DNA of 64,000 bases from Henckelia pumila. Taxonomy: Eukaryota; Streptophyta; Magnoliopsida; Lamiales; Gesneriaceae. Both the position numbers and the translations under genes were made by a program. This document shows, one piece after another, positions 33,652-44,183 of the stretch. Under the pieces are notes generated by a model. The model did not search any database, was not told the origin of the DNA, and saw nothing but the letters and a program-made list of their open reading frames with translations. The stretch lies in contig NC_133122.1 in NCBI RefSeq assembly GCF_033568475.1, positions 168,294,130 to 168,358,129 on the forward strand, in the 5' to 3' direction. Within the stretch, counting starts at the first letter, position 1, and each line of letters starts with the position of its first letter.

Positions 33652-35119
33652 CACCCCCAAACCGGCTAATTACTAGTCCCTTAGTAATAAAATATCATAA
33701 AATATCATAAAATCACAAGTTAGATTTTTATTCCTTAATATATATATTCAAATTTGCAAACTTTGAAATTTTAAAACACACTTGTGAGGAGATCATATGT
33801 TTATTTATAAATCTCATTATCAACCAATATATTAATATGTAATTGGATGGGCTATACATATATATTTCACACAATATCAAAATATTAAATATATATAATT
33901 TTTTTTTTTACATAAATATTTTCTAAAAACTTTGAGAATAATATAATTAAAAGGATAATAGAAATCATTTTCATAACATGTATATCATCAGGAATATTAA
34001 TGTAAAAGTCTCAACTCCATATTCTCTCGGGTTAAAGTATTTCATATATAGCTGTTTTTCACTCATGGAGTTGGAAGAAAATTATACACTCTTTGAAAAT
34101 GGCTAGTAAAGCAGACAATCAAATAACTTAATATTGAAAATAAGATAAGATGATTTACAAAGAATAAACCCATTTTTTTTTGTTTTTTTTTTTTTTTGTT
34201 TTTTTTTTGTTTTTTTGTTTTTTTGTTTTTTTGCTTGGCTGCAAAATTGTTTTTACATAATCAAATACCTCCAATAAACTTTGAAAATGTAACATTTTTT
34301 TTTAAAGTTTATTTATTTTTTTTATTTTTTATGAGGTAAATCTATTACATTAATAATTATAGTAGAGATATTAATACTCTACATCTTTACAATCAAACTT
34401 CAAACAACTTTGCAGCCAATTTTCATTTTTCTTTTTTTTTTCTTTTTTTTTTCAAAATGGGTTTAATCTAGTAATCAACCATTTCTTAATAATCAATAAA
34501 AGCTTATAAGTTGTTTTCTCAATTCTTACCCCTCACTCACAAAATTTATGTGAGTAACTATTGCACTTTTACAAATTAATTCCCTCAATTATACATGTTA
34601 TTATTTATTCAATCAATATCACTTTAATTATATACTCATAAAAGTTTTAGAAAATATGTATTTGAAAACACACAATTATATATTATTTATAACTTATATC
34701 CCATCAATTATATATTTTCTATTAAATTGATAAAAAGAAGAATAAATAAACATCTATACAAAAAGACTTCATTTTCTTAGTAGTTTGCAATTTAAATATA
34801 TACGGAATATTAAAATCTAATCTATTGTGATAAGATGATAAATAAACACTAATGCGTGTCAGGAGTTTTTGACTCCTTACTCTGCCATTGAAAAAGAAAA
34901 ATAAATATTATTATAGAAATATATTTTTTTTAAAAAAATTTTAAATTTTTTTTTTTTTTTTTTTAGAGATAAACCCTCCCCCAAGCCTGAATATGACATT
35001 GTTTTTAATTTTTTTTTTTTTTTTTTTTTAAGAAAAATAAAGAGTACATGATGAAAGAGATATCACCTGGAATTATTGAAGATGAGGAACAAACACAAAC
35101 CATTTCATGACATGTTGAA
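33652..35119 (-). other. 3' untranslated region of copy 1, with polypurine tracts and hairpin
   Basis: No gene in 1.47 kb. It ends at a polypurine tract (minus strand TTTGGGGGTG before the LTR at 33651). A second G-rich run (minus strand GGGGGAGGG, 34974-34982) lies close after the LOG stop codon. An inverted-repeat block at about 34160-34470 pairs AAACCCATTTT with AAAATGGGTTT and TTGGCTGCAAAATTGTT with its near-complement. Long T and A runs are interspersed. Confidence 0.7.
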
Positions 35120-35758
35120 TCAATGATCCAGTTTTCTTTTCTTACTGGTTGGTTGAGACCAATTGATCTTTGTTATAGCTGAATCAGGTTGATGAACAAA
35201 AGCTTGGAGATCATCAATTAATTGGTCTTCATTCGAAGCAGAGATGAGCATCCTTCGTGAATTTTCTGAAATAAAATTTTGTTCCACGGCTACATCGAGA
35301 AAAGTTAACAAACCATCATAATAGTTATTGATATTCAACAAGCCAACAGGTTTATTATGGATATTAAGTTGTGCCCAAGAAACAACATGAAAAATTTCTT
35401 CTAAAGTACCAAAACCACCAGGTAAGGCAATAAAAGCATCAGAATTTTCTATCATTTTAGTTATTCTCTCGTACATTGATGAAACTTTCAACTCTTCCCC
35501 AACCGTAACACCTGTAATATTTCCTTCAGCTAAAGCTGTAGGAATAATACCCAAAACCTGACTACCTCCAAGATGAGCTGCTGTTGAAATAGATCCCATT
35601 AACCCTATATTGCCTCCTCCGTAAACCAAGTGAATTTTTCTCTCTGCTAACTTTTTTCCAAGATTAATTGCTGCATCAACAAATATTTCATTCTTTCCAG
35701 TATTAGAACCACAAAAGACACAAATATTTTTCAATTTTTGTGAAGAAGATCCTGTCAT
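35120..35758 (-). CDS. LOG: LOG-type cytokinin riboside 5'-monophosphate phosphoribohydrolase, copy 1
   Basis: An intact, intronless 212-codon ORF. LOG enzymes release active free-base cytokinin from its riboside 5'-monophosphate in one step, normally in the cytosol and nucleus. The sequence shows the family's Rossmann-type start (NICVFCGSN), YGGGNIGLMG (about residues 46-55), an Arg at the expected active-site position in MYERITKM, the signature PGGFGTLEE (about 114-122) and the following SWAQLNIHNKPVGLLN. Length matches plant LOGs (about 210-220). Plant LOG genes have introns, so capture through an RNA copy is likely. The C-terminus ends SKKRKLDH, a possible nuclear localisation signal. It lies inside the retrotransposon, downstream of pol, in the same orientation. 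An origin as lysine-decarboxylase-like family member is the older name for the same fold. Confidence 0.93.
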   Translation of the reverse strand: MTGSSSQKLKNICVFCGSNTGKNEIFVDAAINLGKKLAERKIHLVYGGGNIGLMGSISTAAHLGGSQVLGIIPTALAEGNITGVTVGEELKVSSMYERITKMIENSDAFIALPGGFGTLEEIFHVVSWAQLNIHNKPVGLLNINNYYDGLLTFLDVAVEQNFISENSRRMLISASNEDQLIDDLQAFVHQPDSAITKINWSQPTSKKRKLDH

Positions 35759-35950
35759 GTTTTTTTCTTTTCTTTTAAAAAATATAGAGAGAGTTGAGTG
35801 ATTTTATAAGGAAAACAAGGAATAAGACAGAAATAGGAATACAGATGTGAACAAAATGATAAAAATAGTAAAAAAAATAATAATATATAATAATAACATG
35901 CATGCGTATAAACAGTGATGTGATTGTGGCTCACAGTGTTCCTTCAATAT
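35759..35950 (-). promoter_or_regulatory. Spacer before LOG (copy 1) with TATA-like motif
   Basis: On the minus strand TTATAAAATCACTC lies about 45 bases before the LOG ATG, followed by a CT-rich stretch (CTCTCTATATTTTTT). The same motif is in copy 2 at 50307-50315. It could be a promoter brought along with the captured gene; the pyrimidine-rich stretch could instead help splicing. Confidence 0.4.
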
Positions 35951-36502
35951 TTATGAGTCGAGGGTTGGCTTACCATCTAATTTTCTTATAAATTGGCAAA
36001 TAGGGTCTTTTTTAGTCAGATTCCCAAGACCATCACCATGACGCTGCGCTTGGAATAGTTTCCATAAACGGAGAAGTTGACCTTGTACATCTCCACTAGA
36101 ATGCGTCTCAAGAGTTAATGAGATATCATCCAATGACTCTTTACTCAGCCCATTCTTAATGAAATCAATTTTATCTTCTCTATTTGTGGAAACATATCCC
36201 AAAGATCTGCATTGTCTATTACAAGTCCATCTGGCACAATTATGACAAACATCTAACCTTTTAGCCCTTCTTTTCTTCGCATAGGTACTTTTTCCTAGTC
36301 CAGACATATTTCGAACAAGTAAGAATTTTGGAACTTCACCACCTAATCGAACCTTGGCTTCAATTATAAGACGAATATCCTCCGGGATTCCTTTTTGCAT
36401 AAGCATTCTCAATCTTTCACATCTGCCTTCATAAATCATTCTCAGAACTTTTTTAGAAACAGATGGAAAATATTTACCAAGTTTTTTGATAGCTTCATCC
36501 AT
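35951..36502 (-). CDS. NABP-like basic cysteine-rich protein, copy 1
   Basis: An intact 183-codon ORF, MDEAIKKLGKYF to KPTLDS. An N-terminal helical part (to about residue 60) is followed by a basic run, SGLGKSTYAKKRRAKR (about 68-83). A zinc-finger-like CHNCARWTCNRQC and a short hydrophobic DFIKNG segment come next. A GxGxSxYAxxRRA basic motif directly before paired cysteines is the layout of the carlavirus nucleic-acid-binding protein family (Viral_NABP), whose members bind nucleic acid and in some viruses affect silencing or host gene expression. That assignment is from motif memory and needs a profile search. It occupies the env-like position of Athila elements, between pol and LOG. Alternative: an unrelated nucleocapsid-like duplication. 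Confidence 0.6.
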   Translation of the reverse strand: MDEAIKKLGKYFPSVSKKVLRMIYEGRCERLRMLMQKGIPEDIRLIIEAKVRLGGEVPKFLLVRNMSGLGKSTYAKKRRAKRLDVCHNCARWTCNRQCRSLGYVSTNREDKIDFIKNGLSKESLDDISLTLETHSSGDVQGQLLRLWKLFQAQRHGDGLGNLTKKDPICQFIRKLDGKPTLDS

Positions 36503-36648
36503 AATATATATTTATATATATATATATTCAATTATTTTGGGAAATTGAAATAAAACCGACTGAAAGTAGTCACGGAGTACCGTTATCCGCCACTTAACCG
36601 GGAAGTGAACTCAATTCTGCAAAAATAAAATAAAAATATAAGTAACAA
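36503..36648 (-). promoter_or_regulatory. Splice-acceptor-like site between pol and the accessory ORFs (copy 1)
   Basis: Thirty or so bases after the pol stop, the minus strand reads TTTTATTTTATTTTTGCAG (acceptor AG at 36617-36618). It is T-rich with a CAG end, as in plant 3' splice sites, and is conserved in copy 2 at 49484-49503. It would place the NABP-like ATG first in a spliced RNA. Confidence 0.5.
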
Positions 36649-37815
36649 TTAAGTTGGATCATATAAAGGCATAAACTCTTCATTAAGAACTTTATTTTCT
36701 ATAAACGGTTTAAGTCTTTGCCCATTAACTTTAAATACATTATTATTTTTAGGATTTTCAACATCAACAGCACCATGAGGATAGACAAATTTAACAATAA
36801 ATGGTCCAGACCATCGCGATCTAAGTTTTCCTGGAAACAAATGCAAGCGAGAATTATAAAGTAAAACTTTTTGTCCGATTTCAAAAGATTTTCTCATAAT
36901 ATTTTTATCATGAAATGCTTTTGTTTTATCTTTATAAATCTTTGCATTTTCATATGCATCATTTCTTAATTCTTCTAGTTCATTTAATTGCAATTTTCTT
37001 GATTTAGATGCATCATCTAAATTAGTATTAAACGCTTTAATTGCCCAATAAGCTTTATGTTCAATTTCAACAGGTAAATGACAATGCTTTCCAAAAACTA
37101 ATCTGTATGGTGACATCCCCATTGATGTTTTAAATGCAGTTCTATATGCCCATAATGCATCACTTAATCTTAAAGACCAATCTTTTCGATTTGGATTGAC
37201 TGTTTTTTCCAAAATTTGTTTTATTTCTTTATTTGCAAGTTCAACCTGACCATTCGTTTGAGGGTGATATGGAGTAGAGACTTTATGTGTAATACCATAT
37301 TTTCTTAACAACGAAGAAAATGATTTATTTATAAAATGACTTCCCCCATCACTTATTATAGCTCTAGGTATTCCAAATCGACTAAAAATATTTTCTTTCA
37401 AAAATTTTATCACAACTTTATGATCATTAGTTCTACATGCAATTGCTTCAATCCATTTTGAAACATAATCGACAGCTACTAAAATATAAGTGAATCCAAA
37501 AGATAATGGAAATGGACCCATAAAATCTATTCCCCAACTGTCAAATATTTCAATAATCATGATTGGATTTAAAGGCATCATGTTTCGTTTTGAAATTGAA
37601 CCCATTTTCTGACAATTTTCACAAGATTTGCAAAATGAATGTGTATCTTTGAATAAAGAAGGCCAATAAAATCCACATTGAAAGATTTTTGCAGCTGTTT
37701 TCTTTGACGAAAAATGACCTCCACATGCCTCAGAATGACAAAATTTAATGACACTACTTACCTCATTGTCGGGTATGCATCGTCGAAAAATTTGATCAGG
37801 ACAATACTTAAACAA
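36649..37815 (-). pseudogene. Athila integrase, copy 1, separated from pol by a frameshift
   Basis: A 388-codon frame with the HHCC zinc region ([28 protein letters not shown]), the DDE core ([50 protein letters not shown]) and the C-terminal [21 protein letters not shown] and [19 protein letters not shown] blocks. It overlaps the upstream frame by 58 bases. Copy 2 has one more A in the run after GAGGTC (48276-48284) and stays open, so copy 1 lost a single base. The domain is otherwise complete. Confidence 0.9.
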
Positions 37816-40800
37816 ATAAGGATCATCCCAATAAAATTTTTGACCTCTTTCAAGAATTTATTTTTATCTTGTGAACTCCAATGAGAAGGCATTTTATTTG
37901 TCACAAGAAAATTTACAATATTAGCAAACCAAGGCATAGTAGTAGCATAAAATAGTTGATCATCCGGAAAATTTTCATTTATTGGTATTTCATTTTGAGA
38001 TGATTCAAAAATTATTCTTGATAAATGATCGGCTACTACATTTTCTTTTCCTTTTTTATCTTTTATTACAAGATCAAATTCTTGTAACAACAAAATCCAT
38101 CTTATTAATCTCGGCTTAGCATCTTGTTTATTTGATAAATATTTTATGGCAGAATGATCAGTGTAAACAATAGTAGTAGAACCAATTAAATAGGATCGAA
38201 ATTTATCTAATGCAAACACTACTGAAAGTAATTCTTTTTCAGTTGTTGAATAATTGATTTGAGCACTATTTAAGGTTCTACTTGCATAATAGATCACATA
38301 AGGTTTACCTTCTTTTCTTTGTCCTAACACGGCTCCTACAGCATAATCACTTGCATCACACATTAATTCAAATGGTAAAGACCAATCAGGAGGTTGTAAA
38401 ATAGGTGATGTAGTTAAAAGATTAATTATCTTTTTAAAAGCAGTTTCACATTCTTGAGTCCATTCAAATTGTGCATTTTTTGTTAAAAGATTTGAAATTG
38501 GTTTCGATATTATGCTAAAATTTTTTATAAATCTTCTATAAAATCCCGCATGACCCAAAAATGATCGAATTTCTTTGATCGTGTTTGGTGATGGTAAATT
38601 AGCAATAACATCAACCTTAGCTTTATCAACTTCAATTCCTTTTTCAGATATGGCATGCCCTAACACAATTCCGGATTTAACCATGTAGTGACATTTTTCC
38701 CAATTTAAAACAAGATTTTTTTCTTCACATCTTTTTAAAACTTCTTCCAAATTTTTAAGACAGTTTTCAAATGAGTTTCCAAAAACAGTTATATCATCCA
38801 TAAAAACTTCCACAAATTCTTCAATCATGTCACTAAAAATACTTAGCATGCATCTTTGAAAAGTAGCCGGGGCATTACATAAACCAAATGGCATTCTTTT
38901 AAAAGCAAAAGTTCCGAACGGACAAGTGAAAGTAGTTTTTTCTTGATCTTCTAATGATATTGGTATTTGATAATACCCCGAATACCCATCAAGAAAACAA
39001 TAATAAGGATTACCTGCCACTTTCTCTAAAATTTGATCTAAAAATGGTAACGGAAAGTGATCTTTTCTAGTTGCATCATTTAATTTTCTATAATCAATGC
39101 ACATACGCCAACTAGATGGAATCCTAGCTTGTAATAATTCTCCCTTTTCATTTTTTATAACAGTGATGCCTGATTTTTTTGGTACTACTTGTGTTGGACT
39201 TACCCATTTACTATCCGAGATTGGATAAATAATTCCGGCATCTAATAGTTTTAAAACTTCATTTTTAACAACTTCTTTCATGTGTGGATTTAATCTTCTT
39301 TGTGGTTGTTGATATGTTTTAGCATTTTCTTCCAAATGAATTCTATGTGTGCAGATTAAAGGATTTATACCTTTTATATCTTGCAAAGTCCATCCAATTG
39401 CATTTTTGTGTTTTTTAAGTAGTGTTATTACATCTTCTTCTTGTTTTGGTAAGAGGGTAGAAGATATTACAATAGGATATGTTTGATTTTCACCAAGAAA
39501 AGCATATTTTAGTTCTATTGGCAAGGGTTTTAATTCAAGTTTTGGATGATCATTTTCTTTTACTTCTTCAAGTTCATTAATTTCTTCAAATAACTTTGAT
39601 TTAAAAACATTTTTTGAATCAAAACTTTCCACTAAACAAACTTCAGATTGTTGATTTAAGTTTTCTTGGTGTATATTTTCTTCCACAATTGTTTCTATTG
39701 CATTATCATCTTCATCTTCATTAATACTTGGTTGTTTACATAAATTGAACACATTAAGTTCTAAAGTCATATTTCCAAAAGACAATTTCATTATTCCATT
39801 TCGACAATTAATTAAAGCATTTGAAGTTGCTAGAAATGGACGTCCCAATATTACTGGAATTTCGTTATGTACTTCTATTGGTTGTGTATCCAAGACAATA
39901 AAATCCACAGGATATATGAATTTATCGACTTGAACTAACACATCTTCTACGATACCTCTAGGTATTTTGATTGACCTATCGGCTAGTAAAAGAGTAACAG
40001 ATGTAGGTTTTAAATCTCCCAACTTAAGCTTTTCATAAACTGAATAAGGAATTAAATTCACACTTGCTCCCAAATCTAACAAAGCTTTTTTAATTTTATT
40101 TTTTCCAATAATACATGAAATTGTTGGACAACCGGGATCTTTATATTTCAAAGTAGAATTATTTTGAATAATAGAACTTACTTGCTCCGTTAAGAATGCT
40201 TTCTTCTTTACATGCAATTGTCTTTTTACAGTACATAAATCTTTTAAAAACTTTGCATAAGAAGGCACTTGTTTAATAGCATCTAATAATGGAATATTTA
40301 TTTTTACTTGTTTAAAAACTTCATAAATATCAGAATCATTTTTTTGTTTTTTATTATTAACTAATGCATGAGGGAAAGGAACATGTTTATTTGACTCACA
40401 TATTATTTCAGATAATTTATCATCAACTTTCTTAATCTTAGGACTCAAAGTATCATCTTTCTCGAAAGTATCAAGATTTTCATCCTTACTCTTTGAGTTT
40501 GACTGATATTTGTTTTCATCACTATATGGATCATTAACTATTTTACCACTTCTAAGAGTAATAACAGATTTTACTTGATCAAATTTTTCTTGATTTTGAT
40601 TTTTAGGATTAGGTTGTGGTTGAGATGGAAATTTTCCTTTTTCATGAATATTAAGTGCAGATGCAAATTTTGCAAGAGTTTCTTTCAAATCATTCATAGA
40701 TTGAATGTTTTGAATATTGATAGACTCTTGCTTTTGAATGTATGCATGAATTTCATCTTCAAAATTTTTTCTTGGAGGTGGGATATAAGGAGCATAACCT

Positions 40801-41957
40801 TGATGATTTTGGTTATTTTGAAAAGGTTGTTGTGAAGGTTGTGAATTATTATCGTTCCTCCAACTAAAATTGGGATGATTTCTCCAACCAGGATTGTATG
40901 TTTGTGAAAAAGGATCTAATGTTGGTTTTTTAAAATTGTTAACATAATTGGCTTGTTCATGGAGACATTCTTTAAATGAAGGCAAAGTAGGACAATTTTT
41001 TGTAAGATGATCATGTGTGTCACATATATGACAAACAATTTCTTGAACACTTTTTAATTGATCACTCTTTTTCATTTCTAATGACTCGATTTTTCTTGCT
41101 AAAGATGCAAGTTTAGCTTGAACATCTACATCATCTTTAAGATGATAAGTACCACCCCCATTTGTTGAATTATTGGTTTTACTTGGTGGTTCAATTGAGC
41201 CTATATTATCCCAATTTTGAGCATTTTCTGCTAATGACTCCAAATATTCCATAGCTTCATTTGGGTTTTTATCTTCAAAAGTTCCATTACACATGAATTC
41301 TATCATTTGCCTATCTTTAGGTATTAAACCTTCATAAAAGTGAGAAACTATTCTCCATATTTCAAAACCATGATGTGGGCATGTATTAAGTAACTCTTTA
41401 TATCTATCCCAACATTGATAAAATGTTTCCCCTTGTTTTTGAGAAAAAGTTGTAATTTGTCTTTTAAAAGAGTTTGTTCTATGGGAAGGAAAAAACTTTT
41501 TTAGAAATTGTTGTTGCATTTCTTCCCATGATCTTATTGAACTTGATCTCAAATTTTGCAACCATGTTTTAGCTTTATCTTTTAAGGAAAAAGGGAAAAG
41601 CTTTAATCGAACAGTATCCATGCTACAATTTTGATCATTATAAGTGTTGCAAACCTCCTCAAATTCTCTTAAATGCAAATATGGATTTTCAGAATCTAAG
41701 CCATGAAAATTTGGTAAAAGTTGAATGACTTGTGGCTTAAAATTGAAATTAGATGCATCAGGAGGAAAAACTAAACAAGATGGTGTACTAGTTCTTATTG
41801 GATTCATATGGTGCCTAAGTGTTCTTGGTTGTTCATGTTCTTGATGATTATTATTATTATTATTATCATCTTGATTATTAGAATTATCGTCCATGTTTAA
41901 AATATTTTCAGTTACTCGAACAAGTCTACCACTTTGTTTACGACTCCAAACAATCAT
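37758..41957 (-). CDS. Athila Gag-protease-RT-RNase H polyprotein, copy 1
   Basis: 1399 codons. Gag domain at about residues 75-250 ([33 protein letters not shown]), CCHC knuckle [14 protein letters not shown] (about 308-321), aspartic protease with the Athila-style [17 protein letters not shown] (about 626), RT with FMDD in [13 protein letters not shown] (about 1050), and RNase [17 protein letters not shown] (about 1198). The frame shifts after FLKEVK, so integrase is not fused. A second in-frame Met (MDDNSN) is at codon 22. The domain order, DLG protease and tRNA-Asp primer site fit the Athila lineage. It provides particle, processing and cDNA synthesis. Confidence 0.92.
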   Translation of the reverse strand: MIVWSRKQSGRLVRVTENILNMDDNSNNQDDNNNNNNHQEHEQPRTLRHHMNPIRTSTPSCLVFPPDASNFNFKPQVIQLLPNFHGLDSENPYLHLREFEEVCNTYNDQNCSMDTVRLKLFPFSLKDKAKTWLQNLRSSSIRSWEEMQQQFLKKFFPSHRTNSFKRQITTFSQKQGETFYQCWDRYKELLNTCPHHGFEIWRIVSHFYEGLIPKDRQMIEFMCNGTFEDKNPNEAMEYLESLAENAQNWDNIGSIEPPSKTNNSTNGGGTYHLKDDVDVQAKLASLARKIESLEMKKSDQLKSVQEIVCHICDTHDHLTKNCPTLPSFKECLHEQANYVNNFKKPTLDPFSQTYNPGWRNHPNFSWRNDNNSQPSQQPFQNNQNHQGYAPYIPPPRKNFEDEIHAYIQKQESINIQNIQSMNDLKETLAKFASALNIHEKGKFPSQPQPNPKNQNQEKFDQVKSVITLRSGKIVNDPYSDENKYQSNSKSKDENLDTFEKDDTLSPKIKKVDDKLSEIICESNKHVPFPHALVNNKKQKNDSDIYEVFKQVKINIPLLDAIKQVPSYAKFLKDLCTVKRQLHVKKKAFLTEQVSSIIQNNSTLKYKDPGCPTISCIIGKNKIKKALLDLGASVNLIPYSVYEKLKLGDLKPTSVTLLLADRSIKIPRGIVEDVLVQVDKFIYPVDFIVLDTQPIEVHNEIPVILGRPFLATSNALINCRNGIMKLSFGNMTLELNVFNLCKQPSINEDEDDNAIETIVEENIHQENLNQQSEVCLVESFDSKNVFKSKLFEEINELEEVKENDHPKLELKPLPIELKYAFLGENQTYPIVISSTLLPKQEEDVITLLKKHKNAIGWTLQDIKGINPLICTHRIHLEENAKTYQQPQRRLNPHMKEVVKNEVLKLLDAGIIYPISDSKWVSPTQVVPKKSGITVIKNEKGELLQARIPSSWRMCIDYRKLNDATRKDHFPLPFLDQILEKVAGNPYYCFLDGYSGYYQIPISLEDQEKTTFTCPFGTFAFKRMPFGLCNAPATFQRCMLSIFSDMIEEFVEVFMDDITVFGNSFENCLKNLEEVLKRCEEKNLVLNWEKCHYMVKSGIVLGHAISEKGIEVDKAKVDVIANLPSPNTIKEIRSFLGHAGFYRRFIKNFSIISKPISNLLTKNAQFEWTQECETAFKKIINLLTTSPILQPPDWSLPFELMCDASDYAVGAVLGQRKEGKPYVIYYASRTLNSAQINYSTTEKELLSVVFALDKFRSYLIGSTTIVYTDHSAIKYLSNKQDAKPRLIRWILLLQEFDLVIKDKKGKENVVADHLSRIIFESSQNEIPINENFPDDQLFYATTMPWFANIVNFLVTNKMPSHWSSQDKNKFLKEVKNFIGMILICLSIVLIKFFDDAYPTMR

Positions 41958-42013
41958 ACAATTAAAAACAACATACTATTTACATAATAACAAAATTAAA
42001 CTTAATTTATACC

Positions 42014-42031
42014 TCCCCGGCAACGGCGCCA
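42014..42031 (-). promoter_or_regulatory. Primer binding site, tRNA-Asp type (copy 1)
   Basis: The minus strand reads TGGCGCCGTTGCCGGGGA six bases inside the 5' LTR, the aspartate tRNA complement typical of Athila elements. It is followed by GGTATAAATT, a possible splice donor. Confidence 0.9.
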
Positions 42032-42037
42032 AAAACT

Positions 42038-43702
42038 TGCTACAACTTAAATTGTAATTCACCCAAGTGTAGGTTGTCTGCAAGTAATATACTCGTGAGT
42101 ACGAGATCGATCCACGGAGAGGATGTTGTAAGTTTAATTTTAGCAATAATATATTATAGATGAAAATATTATTATAAAACTTCAAATACACAAATTATAA
42201 AATTGTCAAGGTTTCAAAGGTTCATTGTTGGTTTATTTAAGATTGTTTAATAAAAATAAATAAAAGAAACTAAAATAAGAATAAACATAAAAGAACAATG
42301 AAATATTTAAACAAGTATATCATATAATATAGTTCCCACTATATTAATATCAGTCGATATTTAATACATGGTACCCATAATATATATAAATGCATAAATA
42401 TAAATTGACATAAAAGTAAATGTTAGATCAAATCACAATATTTCATTTAGAACAACCGGCAGAGCCACGCTATCGTCAAAATAAAATATATGACTTTATG
42501 TTAGATGCGATAAAGTAAATGTTAGTTGCGGAAAAGTAAATGTTATATGCGAGAAAGTAAATGTTAGTTGCGAAAAAGTAAATGTTAGTTGCGATAAAGT
42601 AAAAGTTAGATGCGAGAAAGTAAATGTTAGTTCAAATCACAATATATTATTTAGAACAACCGACAGTGTTACGCTATCGTCTAAATAATATATATGACTT
42701 TATTATAAATAGATACATATATTTATAGTATATAATTATTGTAGTATTTATTGTATCATATTGACAACAAATCAAGGTAACCACATTCAAGGTACCAAGC
42801 ATTTGATGTAAATAGATAACAACAAATCATCCAAAATTATACCTACAAATAAAGATCAATTAGTAAAAATAAAAATAGAAAAGAAAAGAATATACAAAAT
42901 ATAAAAAATCTTACTTGACCAACAATGAAACCTTTTCACCTTGACATAAATAGATTTAGTTTTCCATGAACATGAAACTCAAGAATAAAGATAAAAGAAA
43001 TTTCATACTTGAACTTGAGAAACTTGCACACTCAAACTTTTATTCTCACACACACAATATTTATTTTACAAATGAAGAATTCTCTACACTCTTGCACACT
43101 ACAAAGCTTATACAACACATCTATTTATAGGCCAAATGAGAGCAAGAGTCCAAGGCTCATTAAATGTGAAATAGTAAAGTTGGTGGGTGCTTGTCTCCTT
43201 GAATGTCAATACCATGACCCAACTTTAATTGGCATGTTTGATGCCTTAGACCACCGATTCAGCCTTTCTTTTCAACATAGAACACGTAGGATATTTTGTG
43301 TAGATGTGTTTGGACAACTCATTCACCCCTTTTGGATAAAATATGAAATACTTATGATATTTTTACTCCAAGCTGGTCATAGTAAAAGTAAATCTATCTC
43401 CATTTTGATGTTTGATTATTTTGATCATCTTAATGAAGTTTTTGGAATTTCTTGTCTTCTACAAAGTTGAAGATGCCTCTTTTGTGATTCTACAGGTTTT
43501 GAGATTACTCCATTATGACCTCTGTAGCTTGAGTAATTTTATTTTTACCAAACCTGCACAAACCGTAAAATACAACATTTTAGTAAAACATTTAAATATA
43601 AACACATAACACTAAAATAATACAACTTCATAATTTTAATTAAACTTAAATTTAAAACACACTTTTTAACATATAAATAATTACAAATTTTAAGTTTCAT
43701 CA
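42038..43702 (-). repeat. 5' LTR of Athila-LOG copy 1
   Basis: 1665 bp. It differs from the 3' LTR by a 2-bp change in an AT run (near 42380), three substitutions and one missing A near 43650. TATA box on the minus strand at 43119-43128. It is the only complete 5' LTR of the pair, so it is the promoter most likely to drive copy 1. Confidence 0.95.
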
Positions 43703-43767
43703 GTTACCAAATCATCTAATTTGATATGCAATCAAATCATTTAATTTGGTATGAATGCTGGGTACCA
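43703..43767. repeat. 65-bp spacer between the two Athila elements (gypsy B LTR piece)
   Basis: It begins with the GTTAC duplication and contains a direct repeat (AAATCATCTAATTTGATATG and AAATCATTTAATTTGGTATG). It belongs to the DNA into which both elements inserted. Confidence 0.6.
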
Positions 43768-44103
43768 TGTATTAAATATCGGTTAATCTGATATTAATAT
43801 AGTGGGAACTATATTATATGATATACTTGTTTAAATATTTCATTGCTCTTTTATGTTTATTTTTATTTTAGTTTCTTTTATTTATTTTTATTTAGCAATC
43901 TTAAATAAACCAACAATGAACCTTTGAAACCTTGACAATTTTATAATTTGTGTATTTGAAGTTTTATAATAATATTTTCATCTATAATATATTATTGCTA
44001 AAATTAAACTTACAACATCCTCTCCGTGGATCGATCTCGTACTCACGAGTATATTACTTGCAGACAACCTACACTTGGGTGAATTACAATTTAAGTTGTA
44101 GCA
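43768..44103 (+). repeat. Truncated 5' LTR of copy 2
   Basis: It matches the final part of the 3' LTR at 53894-54239, starting at GGGTACCATGTATTAAAT. It lacks U3, the TATA box and the 20-bp repeat cluster. Confidence 0.9.
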
Positions 44104-44109
44104 AGTTTT

Positions 44110-44127
44110 TGGCGCCGTTGCCGGGGA
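44110..44127 (+). promoter_or_regulatory. Primer binding site and adjacent splice-donor-like site (copy 2)
   Basis: TGGCGCCGTTGCCGGGGA, the tRNA-Asp complement. The next bases GGTATAAAT give GGGGAG|GTATAA, a plausible 5' splice donor at 44128/44129. Confidence 0.8.
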
Positions 44128-44183
44128 GGTATAAATTAAGTTTAATTTTGTTATTATGTAAATAGTATGTTGTTTTTAATTGT

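Larger units (their letters stand above)
31984..43702 (-). mobile_element. Athila-type gypsy retrotransposon carrying NABP-like and LOG genes, copy 1
   Basis: An 11,719-bp element with LTRs at 31984-33651 and 42038-43702, target duplication GTTAC, a tRNA-Asp-type primer site (42014-42031), and a polypurine tract (33652-33664). Gag-pol is on the minus strand. Downstream of pol, where Athila elements usually have an env-like gene, are an NABP-like ORF and a LOG enzyme ORF. The LTRs differ by about three substitutions and two small indels, so insertion is recent. Gag-pol has one frameshift between RNase H and integrase. Copy 2 at 43768-54239 is nearly identical and points the other way. Confidence 0.95.

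Noticed and set aside
37758..37815. Programmed frameshift between RNase H and integrase in copy 1
   Set aside because: Copy 2 is open through the same site with one more base, so the shift is a mutation or sequencing error in copy 1.
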